Below, one piece after another: positions 42,661 through 54,866 of a DNA stretch of 64,000 bases. A program made the position numbers and the translations under genes. The stretch spans positions 2,349,491-2,413,490 of the forward strand of contig NW_006500104.1 in the NCBI RefSeq assembly GCF_000471905.2, written 5' to 3'. Position 1 is the stretch's first letter; each line of letters starts with the position of its first letter. A model generated the notes under the pieces. It was not told where the DNA came from and searched no databases. It saw nothing but the letters and a program-made list of their open reading frames with translations. The DNA comes from Amborella trichopoda. Its lineage: Eukaryota; Streptophyta; Magnoliopsida; Amborellales; Amborellaceae.

Positions 42661-43665
42661 TCGAAAGCCGGTGATATCAATAACACATTTGATGGTTCGA
42701 GAAATGAAACTGATAGAAGATGCAGTGGAGTGGCACTCAGATCTATCCCTTGAAAATGGGGTAGGAATGACTGCCGGTAAAAGGGTGGAGGCCCAACTCT
42801 TTCAACAGATTCGTAAGGCACAGAAAGAGGATCCCCAAGTCATGAAAATCCTCGAAGAAATAAAGCTGAGGAGAAAAGATAATTTCTCTATTAGTAGTGA
42901 TGATTTGTTAAGGTCCAAGGATCGGGTATGTGTTCCAAATGATGATGGTATAAAATGGGCTATTTTAGACGAAGCACACCACTCCCATTATACTGTGCAC
43001 CCAGGATGTACCAAGATTTATCAGTACTTGAAGAAAACTGTATGGTGGAATAATATGAAGAGAGAAGTGGCACAATTTTTCTCTAAGTGTTTGACATGTC
43101 AGCAAGTGAAAGATGAACATCAAAAATCTGTGGGACTGCTGCAACCCTTGCCGGTACCCTAATGGAAGTGGGAGCACATCACCATGGATTTTGTCTCTGG
43201 CTTACCTTGGACAGGTGCCGGGCATATAGTATTTGGGTCATTGTGGACCTTCTGACTAAAGCAGCCAATTTCTTACTGGTCCGCACGACTTATACCTTAG
43301 ATAGACTTACCCATTTGTACATTAAAGAGATTATGAGGTTACATGGAACACTTATCAATATCGTATTCGATAGGGACACCATATTTGCTTCAAGACTTTA
43401 GAACAATTTGCAGTCAGCCTTAGGGACGAGACTTACTTTTAGCACTGCTTTTCACCCTCAGACTGATGGACAATCAGAAAGAACTATTCAAACTCTGAAA
43501 TACATGTTGAGAGCTTGTATTACTAACTTCAAAGGAAAATGGAAGGACCATCTTCCTCTGATCAAATTTTCTTATAATAACAGCTTCCAATCCAATATTC
43601 AGATGGCACCTTTGAAGCTTTGTATGGGAAGAAATGTAGATCTCCTATCTGTTGGGACGAGGTAG
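42661..43665 (+). pseudogene. Integrase zinc-binding and catalytic domains, Tekay-like
   Basis: The HHCC zinc domain is visible (HHSHYTVHPGCTKIYQYLKK … CLTCQQVK, about 42976-43110). After a stop at 43160 the catalytic core is split between frames: MDFVSGL (first Asp), WVIVDLLTKAANFLLVRTTY, VFDRDTIF (second Asp), FHPQTDGQSERTIQTLKYML (catalytic Glu). All three acidic residues are still readable, but frameshifts near 43200 and a stop at 43399 break the protein. Confidence 0.8.
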
Positions 43666-44225
43666 GTGAGAGAAGGCTGTTAGGGCCAGAAATTCTCCAA
43701 GTTACCTCAGAAAAGATTGCCTTGATTCGGGAAAGACTTAAGACCACTCAGAGTCGGCAAAAGATTTATGCTGACAATCGAAGAAGATACCTTGAGTTTG
43801 AAGTAAATGATCGAGTTTTCTTGAAGGTATCACCGACTAAGGGTGTTTTGAGATTTGGCAAGAAGAGAAAGTTGAGCCCACGGTTTATTGGGCCTTTTGA
43901 AATTTTGAAGAGGGTTGGAAGTATGGCTTATTGGCTTGCCTTGCCACCCGAGTTGGCACATATGCATGATGTGTTTCATGTATCTCTCTTAAGAAGGTAG
44001 CAGTCGGACCCATCCCATGTCCTCAAATATTAGCCAATTCCGATAAGGGAAGACTTAACGTATGTTGAGCTGCCAATTGAGATTCTGGATAGGAGAGTGC
44101 AGATACTACACAATAAATAAATACCCTGGTGCGTGTTCTATGGCAGTATCACTCACAGGAAGAATCAACATGGGAACGAGAAGATGAAATCAGGAATAAG
44201 TACCCCCAGTTATTTGACTAATTGA
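43600..44225 (+). pseudogene. Integrase C terminus with GPF module and chromodomain-like tail
   Basis: [40 protein letters not shown] (GPY/F module) and [16 protein letters not shown], then a stop at 43998. Beyond it DLTYVELPIEILDRRVQILH and, in a shifted frame, SQEESTWEREDEIR and KYPQLFD match the tail of Tekay-lineage integrases, which acts as a chromodomain for targeting chromatin. Confidence 0.75.
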
Positions 44226-44251
44226 GACCCGATTTTGAGGACAAAATCTTG

Positions 44252-44264
44252 CTTAAGGGGGGAT
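44252..44264 (+). other. Polypurine tract of the Tekay-like element
   Basis: AAGGGGGGATGA immediately before the 3' LTR start (TGTGACATCCC at 44267), the expected primer for plus-strand DNA synthesis. Confidence 0.75.
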
Positions 44265-44266
44265 GA

Positions 44267-47200
44267 TGTGACATCCCAGAACTTCCGGTGTGGTGCTGTA
44301 CATGTTCCGGTGTGGTGCTGTACATGTTAGAAGGAGGCGCACGGCGGGATAAGGCGCACGGCGGGATAAGGCGAAGTGCGTGGCAAGGCGAAATAAATGT
44401 GCCATCGCGAGTGTTAGTGATGCAATAGATTTAGACCGTCGAGACTAGTTGTTTAGGATGGTCTTTGAGGGACCATCCCCTTTTCCCTCTTTTTTTTTCC
44501 CTGTTCTTTTCCCTCTTCGTTTTCTCTTCCGCCTTGTGATACTTGTGCCCTCCTTGTGCCACTTGCTGCTCTCCCTATGACACTTGGAGGTGGCTTGCTG
44601 CCACCTCACCTCCCCTTCTCCTTATTTCTTTTAAACCCACCCAGTTCTCTCTCCCTCTCTTTCCCTCTCACCCTCATGCCCTCCACTCCTCATCTCTCTC
44701 TCTCTCAGAAATTTTGGGAAGCTTGGAAGAAGCTCCCTTTACCTCATTGTTGGAGCCCTTGTGGAGGAGCTTGAAGTGGCTGTGGAAGGAAGGATTGGAG
44801 GGCACTTTTGTTGTTAAAGTAAGTGGATCATTACCTTGCCATTTCATAGTATGAATTGAACATGAATCAAGCATGATATTTATCCTTAAATAAGCATGAC
44901 TAATGCATTTGGTGAGCATGAATAGGGTGTGAACAATGACACTATAGGCACACTGTTCTGTTATGATTTTTCAGCAACAAGGGCTTGCCTTTGCATGATG
45001 AATGAGTGATAAAACTTCTCAAATTATTGGGGGAAACTTGTGAATTAAGGGGGAATATGTATCTATTATGTGTTAAAGAGGATTGCATGCTGATTTCAAA
45101 ATGAAAGTTGGAATCTATGAACAAATCTTTAGGGTATGCTATGACTGTGACATGAAAATCCAGGGACTGTGCATGATTTTGTAACACGTGATTGGCCTAT
45201 CAAATGGTGTCTGAATTTCCTAAAATTACCAGCATTAGAAAGGTCTCTGAGTCTATTGTAATCTTCATGCTTGAGTCCAATTGAAATTCTGAATAATTTG
45301 AATGTTGTACTTAATTTTATGCACCTATATCAATGTTGACAGATTGTGTACATTTTCAGAAAAATCACTCTAGATGCACTGAGGTTTTTTTTGACCAAAT
45401 GAACTCCAAATAACTCATAAAGTCATCCATTTGAAATATACACGAGTTTAATATGCGTTTCATGTTTTAACCTTATCCAAATTCTGTATAATTTGAACGT
45501 TGTGTTTCAAAGTATGTGGATATGTCACTATTGACAGATTGCAGAAAACTCAATATGTTTGTTCTTGTTTTCATAAGTTTTAAATAATCGAATGGAGTTC
45601 AATTTTCTTCAAACCACTGTTATTTGAAAGTCTTATGTGTCCTTTTGAATTCACATGCTAAAATAATTTTGAAATTATTTCTAAATCAAGAGTTATACAT
45701 CAAATTATGCGAATATGTCACTGATGACCAAACCCATCAATTTCTAGAACTATTGCTTCAGTTACCTTAAGCTTTTGACGGACCAAATGAGGTCCAAATG
45801 CTCTCAAATTACTATCACATGAAAGACAAGAATATTCACTTAAAAATTTTGGTTTGGAATTATATTGAAATTCCGTATAAAATTGATGTTGTGTCCATGT
45901 TTATGAAACATACCCCAATATGGCATTTCAGAATCTCAAGATTCTATATTAACCATGAATTGGTCATGCTCAATTAAGCTTCATACTTTCTGTGATTGAG
46001 GGAGGCTCATACCCACTCTAAAAGAGCAATTGAAATAAAGTAAATTTCCCTCATAAGTTGGAGGTTATGTCTCACCTTGCACATGCATATTTCAGATAAG
46101 AATTACAATGAATTCTTAGTCGTTGCGTAGATCATACATCTGTTATGCACCGATATGTTGAACATGGCTTGATTCTTTTGCAAGATGATTGAAGTTATCT
46201 TTTATAAGATACTGAAATGGAATACTTATGATACCATGAATGTTCCTGACCTCTTGAAAAGAGTGAAATGTGAATGAGTGAATGTTTAAGCATGCTTGTA
46301 CTAGGTGTGATACCTATATGATTATGACTCTGATTCTGGCCACTACGCAATGGGTCCTCCATTGGTAGAGGATATTGTATCTCTGTTATCTAATTCTGCT
46401 TATGATTCTGAGATTCTGGCCACTATGCAATGGGTTCTCCATTGGTAGTGGACACTGTAATTCTGTTATCTGATTCCGATTCTGATCCTGACCACTATGC
46501 AATGGGTCCTCCATTGGTAGTGGGTACTGTAATTCTGATAAATTGCTGCTACGCAGTGGGTCCTCATTTGTAGTGGACTGTGCCTTGACTCCTATGATAG
46601 GAGTGGAGTCGAGATGTAACTGTAAATAACTGGGAGGGTCGCGGCCCCCAATCTGTTATGAGAACTACACATTGGGTCCTCCAATGGTAGTGTAATACCC
46701 TCTCTTCTGAAGGCATAAGGAGAAGGTTGTGGCTTGCAAGGCCTCAGCCTATTGTAAACCCCAAAGCGCACTAGGGAATGTGTGTGTGAGTGAGGACATT
46801 AAGAAGTGGGGCCCCTATTTGTCATTGTCCTCCCTCCTTAATGAGGGTAGAAGTCCCAAGCTACAAGACTGGCTTAGCCTGATCGATGTGATTTCTACTT
46901 CGGGAGTCTACTTCGGGAGTAGGCCTTATTAATTTTTGTCAGTCCGAACTGTATGCTAGCCAAGCTTCTGACAGTGTGATGGTGATATATGTCTGTATGA
47001 CTGTTTAGTTCATGAAACATGGAAAGCCCTAAGATCGGAACTCTTTCTGCTCACTGTGTCTGTATATACTGACGTATGATTGTATTATGTGATCCTACAT
47101 GAATTGTGATAGTTGTGGGTTTGTTATCCTTTATGAGTGCATCTAGGTTGTAATGCAACGATACTGATTCGCTTACTGAGCCTTTAGCTCATACTCCTCT

Positions 47201-47621
47201 TTTTCCCTTCCATGTAGAGTGAGATCTGATACCCGAGTGTGGACAGCTGGACAGTGGTTGCAGGCAATTTGAAGCTTAAACTTTCAGTTGGTGACCCTTT
47301 TGACGGTAGGTGCCTAGTGGATATGTGAAAATGTATTTTGAAGAATTCTGGAAATTTTGTGATCAGGCCTATTTTGCCTTGAACTCGTCATAACATAAAT
47401 TTTTGGAGTCTGAATATGTATATAAATGGATTTATTTTACTTAGTTTTGGATATTAATTGTATGATTTTTGACTTTATTTTGTGGTTTACTTTGATTCCA
47501 AAGTTAATTATGCGTTGAGCCACTCCCACCTGAGTCACATCCGCGACCTCTGTGTTCGCGATCCCGCATTCTGTCGCCCTCTGGTATGGGACGACGGGGG
47601 CCAGGGAGCGGGGTCGTGACA
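44267..47621 (+). mobile_element. 3' LTR of the Tekay-like element
   Basis: TGTGACATCCCAGAACTTCC to GGGTCGTGACA, 3355 bp. Close to its start it has private duplications: TTCCGGTGTGGTGCTGTACA twice and GCGCACGGCGGGATAAG twice, absent from the 5' copy. The rest is collinear with the 5' LTR. Confidence 0.85.
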
Positions 47622-49060
47622 AGAATGGAACAGGATGAGGTCGGGCCCAAACCCGAGACCCGAACTCAGACTAATGCAGGCTGTGACTTTCACCGTCTGT
47701 GACCAACGCCGCCTGTGACCAGTGCCATGCGTGAAAGTGAATGACCAACGCCACCTGTGACTAACACCGCGTGTATAAGTCATTGACTACTGCTGCGCAT
47801 GACAAGCACCATTCATAACTGTTACTCAGGCTGATGCAGCTCGTGTTACTGTCGCCTATGTTAACGTCGTGCGTGTTTGAGCACAGTCATCACCGGAAGT
47901 GTTTTGCCTTCACCCCAAGGAGTCACACTCAGCTCTTAATCCCCAGTGAAGTCGGGTTCCATTTTCCATCCCTCGTTAGGCCACCATCTTCATCTGAGCC
48001 CTCTACTTATGTATGGACTTAAACTATTTTATCCCCAAGGAGTCGGATTGCCATCCACAAACTTATTCCCCATGGAGCTCCACCCACATGGCAACCCACA
48101 AAATGATCTAGATGCACGACGCTAAATTACATGGTCCAAACTATACGAACTTAAACTGTAGCGGAGGTCTAGTTGCACGACCTTAAACTATTTCGTCCAT
48201 ACTGCATGACCCTAAACTGCACCACCATGGTCAAGATGCACGACCCTAAAACGGCATGGTCCAAATTATACGACCTTAAACTATAGCGGAGGTCTAGTTG
48301 CACGACCTTAAACTGCATAATCCTAGCTGCATGACTTTAAACTGCATAGCCATGGTCCAAGCTATATGACGCTGAACTATAGTACAGGTCTTGACCGCAT
48401 GACGTTAAACTGTTTTGCACAGGTCTAGGAGGCATGGCCTTAAACTCGCCCCCACATATACGTGCACACCCATTTTGTGCACACCATTTTTATAACTCCC
48501 CAATCCATCCATTTCCCTTACCACCATTCATCATTCCCCCAGTGAGTCTTACCCGTGCTCACAAACGGCAAGCCATCCCGCCATCCATACTTGTAGTCAG
48601 CTAGTGCGTCACCACTATCCACCTTACATACCAATACCATCCATCTTTCATAGGCAGCCTCGTGCCATCTCCCGAAAGTGAGTCGAACCACCACCATGCT
48701 CACTCCATGGCCTCCACAGACTGTCATCCATCTTCACCACGGTCCAGCTGTATGACCTTAAACTATAGTACACGTCCTGGCCGCATGATGTTAAAAGGTT
48801 TCGCATAGGTTCCAGAGGCATGACCTTAAACACGCCCTCACAAAAAAAACAGGCATGGTATAAACCTGAAAAGGGAATGCCATGAGTAAAAATGATGGAC
48901 GGGCATGGTCACGAAACCATGAGTAAGAGAGTTATGTGAAAATAAAGACCCAAGCACGATGAAAACCTGAAAAAGGCACCGTGAGTGAAAATAGAAGGGT
49001 GGACATGGCTGTAAGGTCATGGGTAAAAAGAGCCCTGAATGAAAGGAGGTTGGTGAAAAC
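47622..49060. repeat. Spacer repeats of the outer TAT-like element
   Basis: No gene. 47680-47860: CACCGTCTGTGACCAACGCC-like units. 48085-48430 and 48735-48835: CACGACCTTAAACTATAGC and CATGACCTTAAACTG-like units every 35-45 bp. 48845-49040: GCATGGT…GAAAACCTGAAAAGGG…ATGAGTAAAAATG units every 75-90 bp, the inverse of the array at 19680-20000. Confidence 0.65.
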
Positions 49061-49224
49061 CATCTTTATGGCAACACTTTCCAAGTCCAAGTGAAAACCC
49101 GCAACGGGTGCTTGGACTAAGAAAGCAAGTTGATGCAGTGCTCGCCTCCAGAAGACCCATCATCAACAAAAATATCATCCAGCAGGGTGAGCAAACTTAA
49201 AAAGCATCCCTCAACATTCGTCAT

Positions 49225-50170
49225 CGGTGTTGGGTGAACATGTAGCCCAATCGCCATTCCTTCTTTGTTGTTGGGTGAACACGTAGCTCAGTCAGCATCC
49301 GGTGCTGAGTGAACACATAGCCCAGTCATCATCACAAACAACCCATGCAAGGGTGAGGACTTCGATAAGATCCCCCAAACAAACAAAAAAATCCACGCGG
49401 GGGTGAGGACTTTGATAGGATCCCCTAAACAAATAAAATAGTCCACGTGGGGGTGTGGACTTTGATAGGATCCCCCAAACAAACAAAACAGTCCATGAGA
49501 GGGTGAGGACTTTGATAGGATCCCTCAAAAAATTTCTCTCTCTTTTCTTCTCTTCTCTTCTCTATTTCTCTTGCTCTATTTCTCTCTCTCTTCTTCTCTA
49601 TTTCTCTATCTCTTTCTCTATTGCTCTCTATTCTTCTATCTCTCTTCTTCTCTATTTCTCTATCTCTTTCTCTATTTCTCTCTCTATTCTTCTATCTCTC
49701 TTCTCTACTTCTCTATCTCTCTCTATTTCTCACTATTTTTCTATCTCTCTTCTTCTCTATTTCTCTCTCTTTCTTTATTTCTCTCTCTAATTTTCTATCT
49801 CTCTTATTCTTTATTTTTCGATCTATTTTTCTATTTCTCTTCCTCTTCCTCTATCTCTCTATTTCTTTTTCTCCATTACCCGTCTCTCTTTTTCTCTTCT
49901 TCTCTCTCCTGACATGCACGATAGTGACAACACCGTGCATGCGTCTCTTTCTCTCTCTTCATCTATCTCTATCTTTTCTTCTCCTCTGGATGAACACAAA
50001 GCCCAGTCGACATCCCTTCTTCGGTGCTGGGTGAACACGTAACCCAGTCATTATCACATGGCCGTCACTGGTAGCGTTTGACAGGGTGAGGACTTAAAAT
50101 ACTAATCCCTCCATATCACAAACAGTCTACTTGAGGGTGAGGACTTTGATAGGATCCCTCCAAATTATCT
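49225..50170. repeat. Tandem arrays: GGTGAGGACTTTGATAGGAT and CT-rich block
   Basis: 49230-49335 holds three units of GTGCTGGGTGAACACGTAGC; two more follow at 49985-50055. 49345-49530 holds four units of GGGTGAGGACTTTGATAGGA plus TCCCCCAAACAAACAAAA with a period of about 58 bp; single units recur at 50083 and 50133. Between them, 49535-49910 is pure CT-rich sequence followed by CATGCACGATAGTGACAACA and CCGTGCATG, a hairpin also present in the 5' LTR at 26365. The long open frames there are repeat artefacts. Confidence 0.7.
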
Positions 50171-50370
50171 TCTCCCCCAAAGTCTCCATGGATGGACCTA
50201 CGACAAATGCATTCAAACGTTTGAGCATCTTAGTTACAACATTGTGTGGGTATCTCCTCGGCGGTAACTTGGTCACGTGGCTAGGAAGAAAAAAGTAATA
50301 AAGCCGAAGGAAATTTTCTTAATATTGTCCTTATCACTTCTCTTGAAGCACAACATTCGGCGGGGCAAGC
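50171..50370. other. Junction to the 3' LTR
   Basis: No gene. Contains purine-rich AGGAAGAAAAAAG at 50281, a candidate polypurine tract but 80 bp away from the LTR start. The LTR boundary itself is preceded by CGGCGGGGCAAGC. Confidence 0.4.
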
Positions 50371-51850
50371 TGTTTGAAGATATTTTTTCTCACCTTGGGT
50401 CCCCAATCAGAATAAAAGAGAAGCTGGTCAATAAAGCCCTTACTTATAGTGGAATTTTTGACAGACTCAGAATTTCCCCAGAATGGGTGAGAATGTTCTT
50501 AAGGACTTCAAAAGGCCACCTGCCAAGTTTCATCGAATGACTGTAGGACCATCACCATTAGATTCAACACTGTCGAAAACCCCTAGGGATCAAGTTTTGG
50601 TCTAAACAGATATTCTAAGATAAAGTTATGAATAAAAGATTGGAAAAGGAGAGGCTGCACGCTATTCTCGTGCACCCTCCCTGTACCAATCTCCATTAAA
50701 GGAGATTGTTTTTCACAGTCACAAATAACAACTTTGAATACCCGTATCTCCCACGTTTTGAGTTTGATCGTGCTCAAATTTTGTGAGTGTGTTTGTCTCG
50801 TTGAGACAAGCGTTTGGATATGTGGCACTTCTCGCGATGATGTCCGAGCAAGGAGGAATACTAGAGAGAAGATGACAATTCGTGATCAAGGTTACAGGAA
50901 AATCAGTAGTAGCATGACCCACTCGAGCAGCATCACTGCTCTCGTGTACCCAATCGATGCGACACTAGTTGCATTGCGTGTATAAGGTCCAGCTCTATGT
51001 TTGGTCCAAACCCCGCGCATGATGAACGGTTAGATATGGCGTATAAATATGTTAAAGTTGCTGCAGAATTCTGGCTGTCGGCATCCAAGTTTTGGTCAAA
51101 AACCCAAAATTGTGAAATCTTTGTTTGGGCATGAAATCAAGCTGCGTCTGTTGCAACGCGATCGTGACGGCATGCTTAGTGCAGTCTAGCAAAGAAACCA
51201 AGAAAATACGTCAATAGACGAGCACACTATTGATACGAAGTTTCCAAGATTCATACAAATTTCAAGTCACGTGATCGTGGCCAAAAAACACGATCCGTGA
51301 CTCAAAATTAATAACAGATTGATCGTCATACCAAGACCAACAAGAAAGCGATCATATTTTGGTAAAATAGGTGCCGAAAAAACCTCGAATCAACCTAGGA
51401 AAATCGAACACGTTCCATGGTTGCAACTGAGACTATTTTGGAATTTTGTGTTTTGATGGGCAAGGGCAAAATCATCATTTTGCCCCCATTTTTAGATCTT
51501 TCTTTAATTCAATTAAATTGTAATTATCCTCAATTAGATTTAATTTTGATCAATCCACCCATGTTTGGGCAAAAGTCTATATAAACCATGCGATACTTCA
51601 TTGTATGAGGGCTTCAATTTTGATCAATAACGTTTAGAGTTAACTTTTGAGATTGAAAGCCATGTCCAGGAGAGAGAGAGAGAGAGGAGAGAGAAGAAAA
51701 GTCTGCTACTCCTCGATGAAGATAACTTTCTCTCTTCTTTCCTAATATATCTTCTTCTTTATTTCTCTCTCCTCTTCTCCCATTCTTTCTCTCTCCTCTT
51801 CTCTCTTTTTCTCTCTCCTCTTTTCCTTCTCTCTGTCTCTCTCTCATTTC
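50371..51850 (+). mobile_element. 3' LTR of the TAT/Ogre-like element, truncated
   Basis: Starts TGTTTGAAGATATTTTTTC and follows the 5' LTR (24749) over about 1.4 kb: AAGCTGGTCAATAAAGCC, GGACTTCAAAAGGCCACCTG, GGCTGCACGCTATTC, the GATATGTGGCAC core, AAAAGTCTATATAAACCATG and the AGAGAGAGGAGAGAGAAGAA run. A 200-bp segment of the 5' LTR (about 24905-25045) is missing here. The copy stops in CT-rich sequence near 51850, so the hairpin array, U5 end and target duplication are lost. Confidence 0.65.
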
Positions 51851-52337
51851 TGTGTTGGTGTCATATCAGGATGAGCAGTGCCCATGTGGAGTGGAGATGG
51901 GGCGACCTCGTGGTTACCCACTGAAGTGGTGGTCTTAGAAGAATCGACCATAAGAGGAGAGGGAGTGGTCTTAGATCCACTCTTGAGCTTAATATTGGTG
52001 GAGAGTCCACCAGTAACAGTGTGGGCATGCCATTGATGCAGTTGACAACGATGGACTTGCCATTGATGCTAGTAGGGAGGGAGCACGGGGTTTGAGGTCC
52101 CTTTCCCAAGTTTTCCTAGGCTTGAGCTTATGTTCTAAGGTCAGAGAGAAGTCGCAAAAGATAAATGGGAGTAGTAGGTTGAACAACCTTTCTTCCCATA
52201 GGTGAGTTCACGAATATGGGGATGAAAAAATCCCCAACTCGGATGAAGGAGGAGTAAGTGGACTCCATAGCAATTTTTAGGTGGGAGTGATGTGAAATGC
52301 TGGTTAGAGATCGAGTCGAACCAACTATAGGGAACCC
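51851..52337 (-). mobile_element. Leader fragment of a minus-strand TAT-like element
   Basis: Sequence directly downstream (on the minus strand) of a primer site and 5' LTR at 52338-54802. It should be the untranslated leader or gag start of that element. Frames of about 60-80 codons are present but none resembles a known gag. It is cut off at the junction with the plus-strand LTR. Confidence 0.4.
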
Positions 52338-52356
52338 ATCCCCAATAGAGTTGCCA
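52338..52356 (-). other. Primer binding site, tRNA-Arg type, minus strand
   Basis: The minus strand reads TGGCAACTCTATTGGGGAT, a mutated form of the tRNA-Arg-complementary site. It lies two bases after an LTR ending CCCAACCA, just as the site at 28398 follows an LTR ending CTAACCA. Confidence 0.6.
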
Positions 52357-52358
52357 AT

Positions 52359-54802
52359 TGGTTGGGCCAAGATTTACCTCACTCAAGCTCCCTCAGGAAA
52401 CCAGGCATGATAAACCCCTCTTGGACAACTGCTTGACCTGCGTGTGCATGTGCGTCGATGGTGAGAGAGTAGAGAGGCAGAGATATACATGCCTAGGGTG
52501 CAAGTCTGTGCGTCTGGGCAAGAGGGGGAGATGGGGAGCGAGAGAGTAAGAGAGAAATAGAGAGAGAGAGGGGACTCACCTATGGAATGGGTCCATGACC
52601 TAGATGAGAGAGAGAAGAGAAAGTAAGGGAAAGAGAGAGAGAGGGAGACAGGCTCGCCCTAGGTGCAAGTCCTTGACTTTAAGGCGAGAGAAAGAGAGTG
52701 AGCAAAGAAGGAGAAGGAAAGAGAGTGAGAGAGAGAAAGATGGTGGAGCTTAAACCCCTTGGGTCTGAGTGAAGAGAGAGATAGAGGGCTCGGACCCACT
52801 CTGGGTTTGAGTGGAAGAGAGAGAGCAAAAGAGAGAGTAAGAGAGATAAGAGAGAAAGAGAGAGGAGAGAGGAGAGAGGAGAGAGACTAGACCTAGAATG
52901 GGCTCGAACCTACGTGCACCTTCAAGAGTCCCTTTTTCATGCACCTTAGGGAGAGGTCTTGGTCCCTGTAGGTTGAGGCTAGGGTCTAAGCTCTAGGTGT
53001 ATGGTTTAGGTGAGTTGCAATAAGGTAAGGTGTATGGAAATTAGGGTGTATAGATTAGGTTAGTGTGTATGGAAGCTAAGGTGTGTGGCGTACGATATGG
53101 TGTAGGAAAACTAAGGTGTATAAATGTTAAGGTTTATGGAGTAGGATAGGGTGTAGTAAAGCTAAAGTGTATGGAGTAGACTGTGGTGTATGAAGTAAGA
53201 TTGGAAGTTAGGAATCTTAGGGTGTGTGGGAGCTAGAGTGTATGTGATAGGATTGGGAGTTGGAAATCCTAAGGAAATGGAACTTTGAGGTTTCAGGGAG
53301 TGAGTCGTACTAAGGGAATTTTCTCTCTCTGGCAAATATTTCTCTCTCTTGTCTCCTTGAGTTTTGAGTTTGGGATCAAAGCAGAAGAAGAAGCCTAAGC
53401 TCTTTCGATTGATTTACAAAACTCATTTACAAATAACGTTACTTTGCTTATATAGAGTAATCCCAAAACATGAGTGGATATTCAAAAACCTCTAGAATTG
53501 TTGGAAATTACAAATTTAATGAATAAAAATAATAATGTCGTTTTTGGAAATAATGACAAAAATACCCTAAGCATTTTTCAGGAAATGACAATATCATCCC
53601 TTCATAAGCGGCCTTTTGCCATTATTAGGCCTCGAGAGCTTTTTTTGGCGTTTTTCTTGGCAATTCAAGAGATCAAACATCGTAGAATCGATGCTTGGAT
53701 TATTACGCACGTTTTGATACCCATTAATAGCCTTGAAATAGATTTTTAAGGAAGAACCCAAAATTCGATGAAATGTATAAACTTTTGATTCTTTGACCAC
53801 CGATTCGCCACGATCCTTGATGCTTTGAGACTTCATTTTAATCACAATTGGAAGAGGATACTCTCAAAATCATTTTGTGAGAAATTTCATCTATTTTGGT
53901 CTGCGATTGAGTGTATTCTAAATTTGGAAGGTCACCGGAAAATGCTATTCTGACGATCGAAAAATATGCCTTCTTCGACCTAAAAATTTGGTGTGATCCG
54001 GCCTCCGATCAGGCACAAAAATTATATCAAACTGAAGCTCTTTGAAGTACGGCCACAATGGACCCATACTTGCTGCGAACATCCGACATCGGAATTATTG
54101 TGCTATCGCCTCTCAAAGAATAAGATGTTTCCCTTTCTAAAATCTTAATTTTCTAGTTTTGAGCCTACCTTCTCTCTATGAATTATCTCGTTACGGGCCA
54201 CACAATGATGGGTATCATATGTCAAAACAAGTGTATCGACGAGATCTAACTTGTGTCCGAATTTGAGCGTAATTGGACTCAAAACGAGCACGTTACGTGC
54301 ATTTGAAATTCATCCCAAAATGAGAAAACACAGTTTCCAATAGAAACTGGTTCACACAAGCTGCACTACAATAGTATAAAACCTACCCTTTTTTTGGTAA
54401 GTTAGGCCCAGAATGGTTCTAGAGGGTCTGATAGAGACGAAATTTGGTATTTAGAGGTATTTTGACATTCCAGATCCATTGACGATGCTCTGATAGTCTT
54501 TTGAGACCCAAAAAATAGGGTTGTAATAATATGGTCTACTTTCAACATAAAATGAACTAGATTTGAAATCGAGTTTCATCCTGATTGGCTCAAAACTTAT
54601 CAGAACAAGAGGAAACTTTATGTGTGTCCATAGGGTATCAAAAAATACACTCTCATACAATTTTGGGACATTCTGACACTTCATTAGATGTCGCCCAATT
54701 TTAGGGTTATTGCTATAGCGTTCCCATGGTCTGGCGGCGTCTTTGGTACCAACAGGACCAGGTTACCTCCGGTTCTCTCCTTTCCTTGGGGATACAAGTA
54801 CA
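52359..54802 (-). mobile_element. TAT/Ogre-like 5' LTR, minus orientation
   Basis: About 2.44 kb, from TGTACTTGTATCCCC (at 54802) to CCCAACCA (at 52359). Shares blocks in order with the LTR at 17709: CAGACCATGGGAACGC, GGGTAGGTTTTATACTATTG, GCTCAAATTCGGACACAAGT, GACATATGATACCCATCAT. TATA box CTATATAAGC at 53448-53457. U5 has CATACACCTTAGC-like repeats (52980-53270), then GA-rich (CT on the minus strand) repeats at 52440-52900. Confidence 0.65.
53448..53457 (-). promoter_or_regulatory. TATA box of the minus-strand LTR
   Basis: Minus strand CTATATAAGC, at the U3/R boundary in the position equivalent to the TATA boxes at 18960, 26047 and 51577. Confidence 0.5.
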
Positions 54803-54866
54803 TAAAAAATGGCATATAATAGTAGCATCCTTAAACAACAAAAGTAAGAAATATTCATACTTTGGG

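Larger units (their letters stand above)
36458..47621 (+). mobile_element. Tekay/Del-like Ty3/gypsy chromovirus, complete but dead
   Basis: About 11.2 kb with 3.3-kb LTRs, tRNA-iMet-type primer site, gag, protease, reverse transcriptase, RNase H, integrase, chromodomain-like C terminus and polypurine tract, in the order of plant chromoviruses. The LTR length and the integrase C-terminal wording point to the Tekay (Del) lineage. Every coding region has stops or frameshifts and the LTRs differ at many positions, so the insertion is old. A 5-bp target duplication is not visible (CGGAT on the left, AGAAT on the right). Confidence 0.85.
24749..51850 (+). mobile_element. TAT/Ogre-like Ty3/gypsy element, non-autonomous, nested
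   Basis: Order on the plus strand: 5' LTR 24749-28394, tRNA-Arg primer site 28398, gag-like frame, retropepsin, antisense PMD gene 35377-31330, repeat spacer, truncated 3' LTR 50371-51850. The two LTR copies share about 1.4 kb of collinear sequence, including the TATA box and R region. Reverse transcriptase, RNase H and integrase are absent between 31215 and 31330. An 11-kb Tekay-like element (36458-47621) sits in the spacer. TAT/Ogre lineage elements are known for tRNA-Arg primers, long LTRs, an extra 5' ORF and antisense ORFs near the 3' LTR; all fit. It is also possible that the 24.7-kb and 50.4-kb LTRs come from two elements of the same family. Confidence 0.65.

Noticed and set aside
49455..50034. 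Frames of 111-137 codons rich in Ser, Leu, Phe
   Set aside because: Pure CT microsatellite translation; no domain and no start context.
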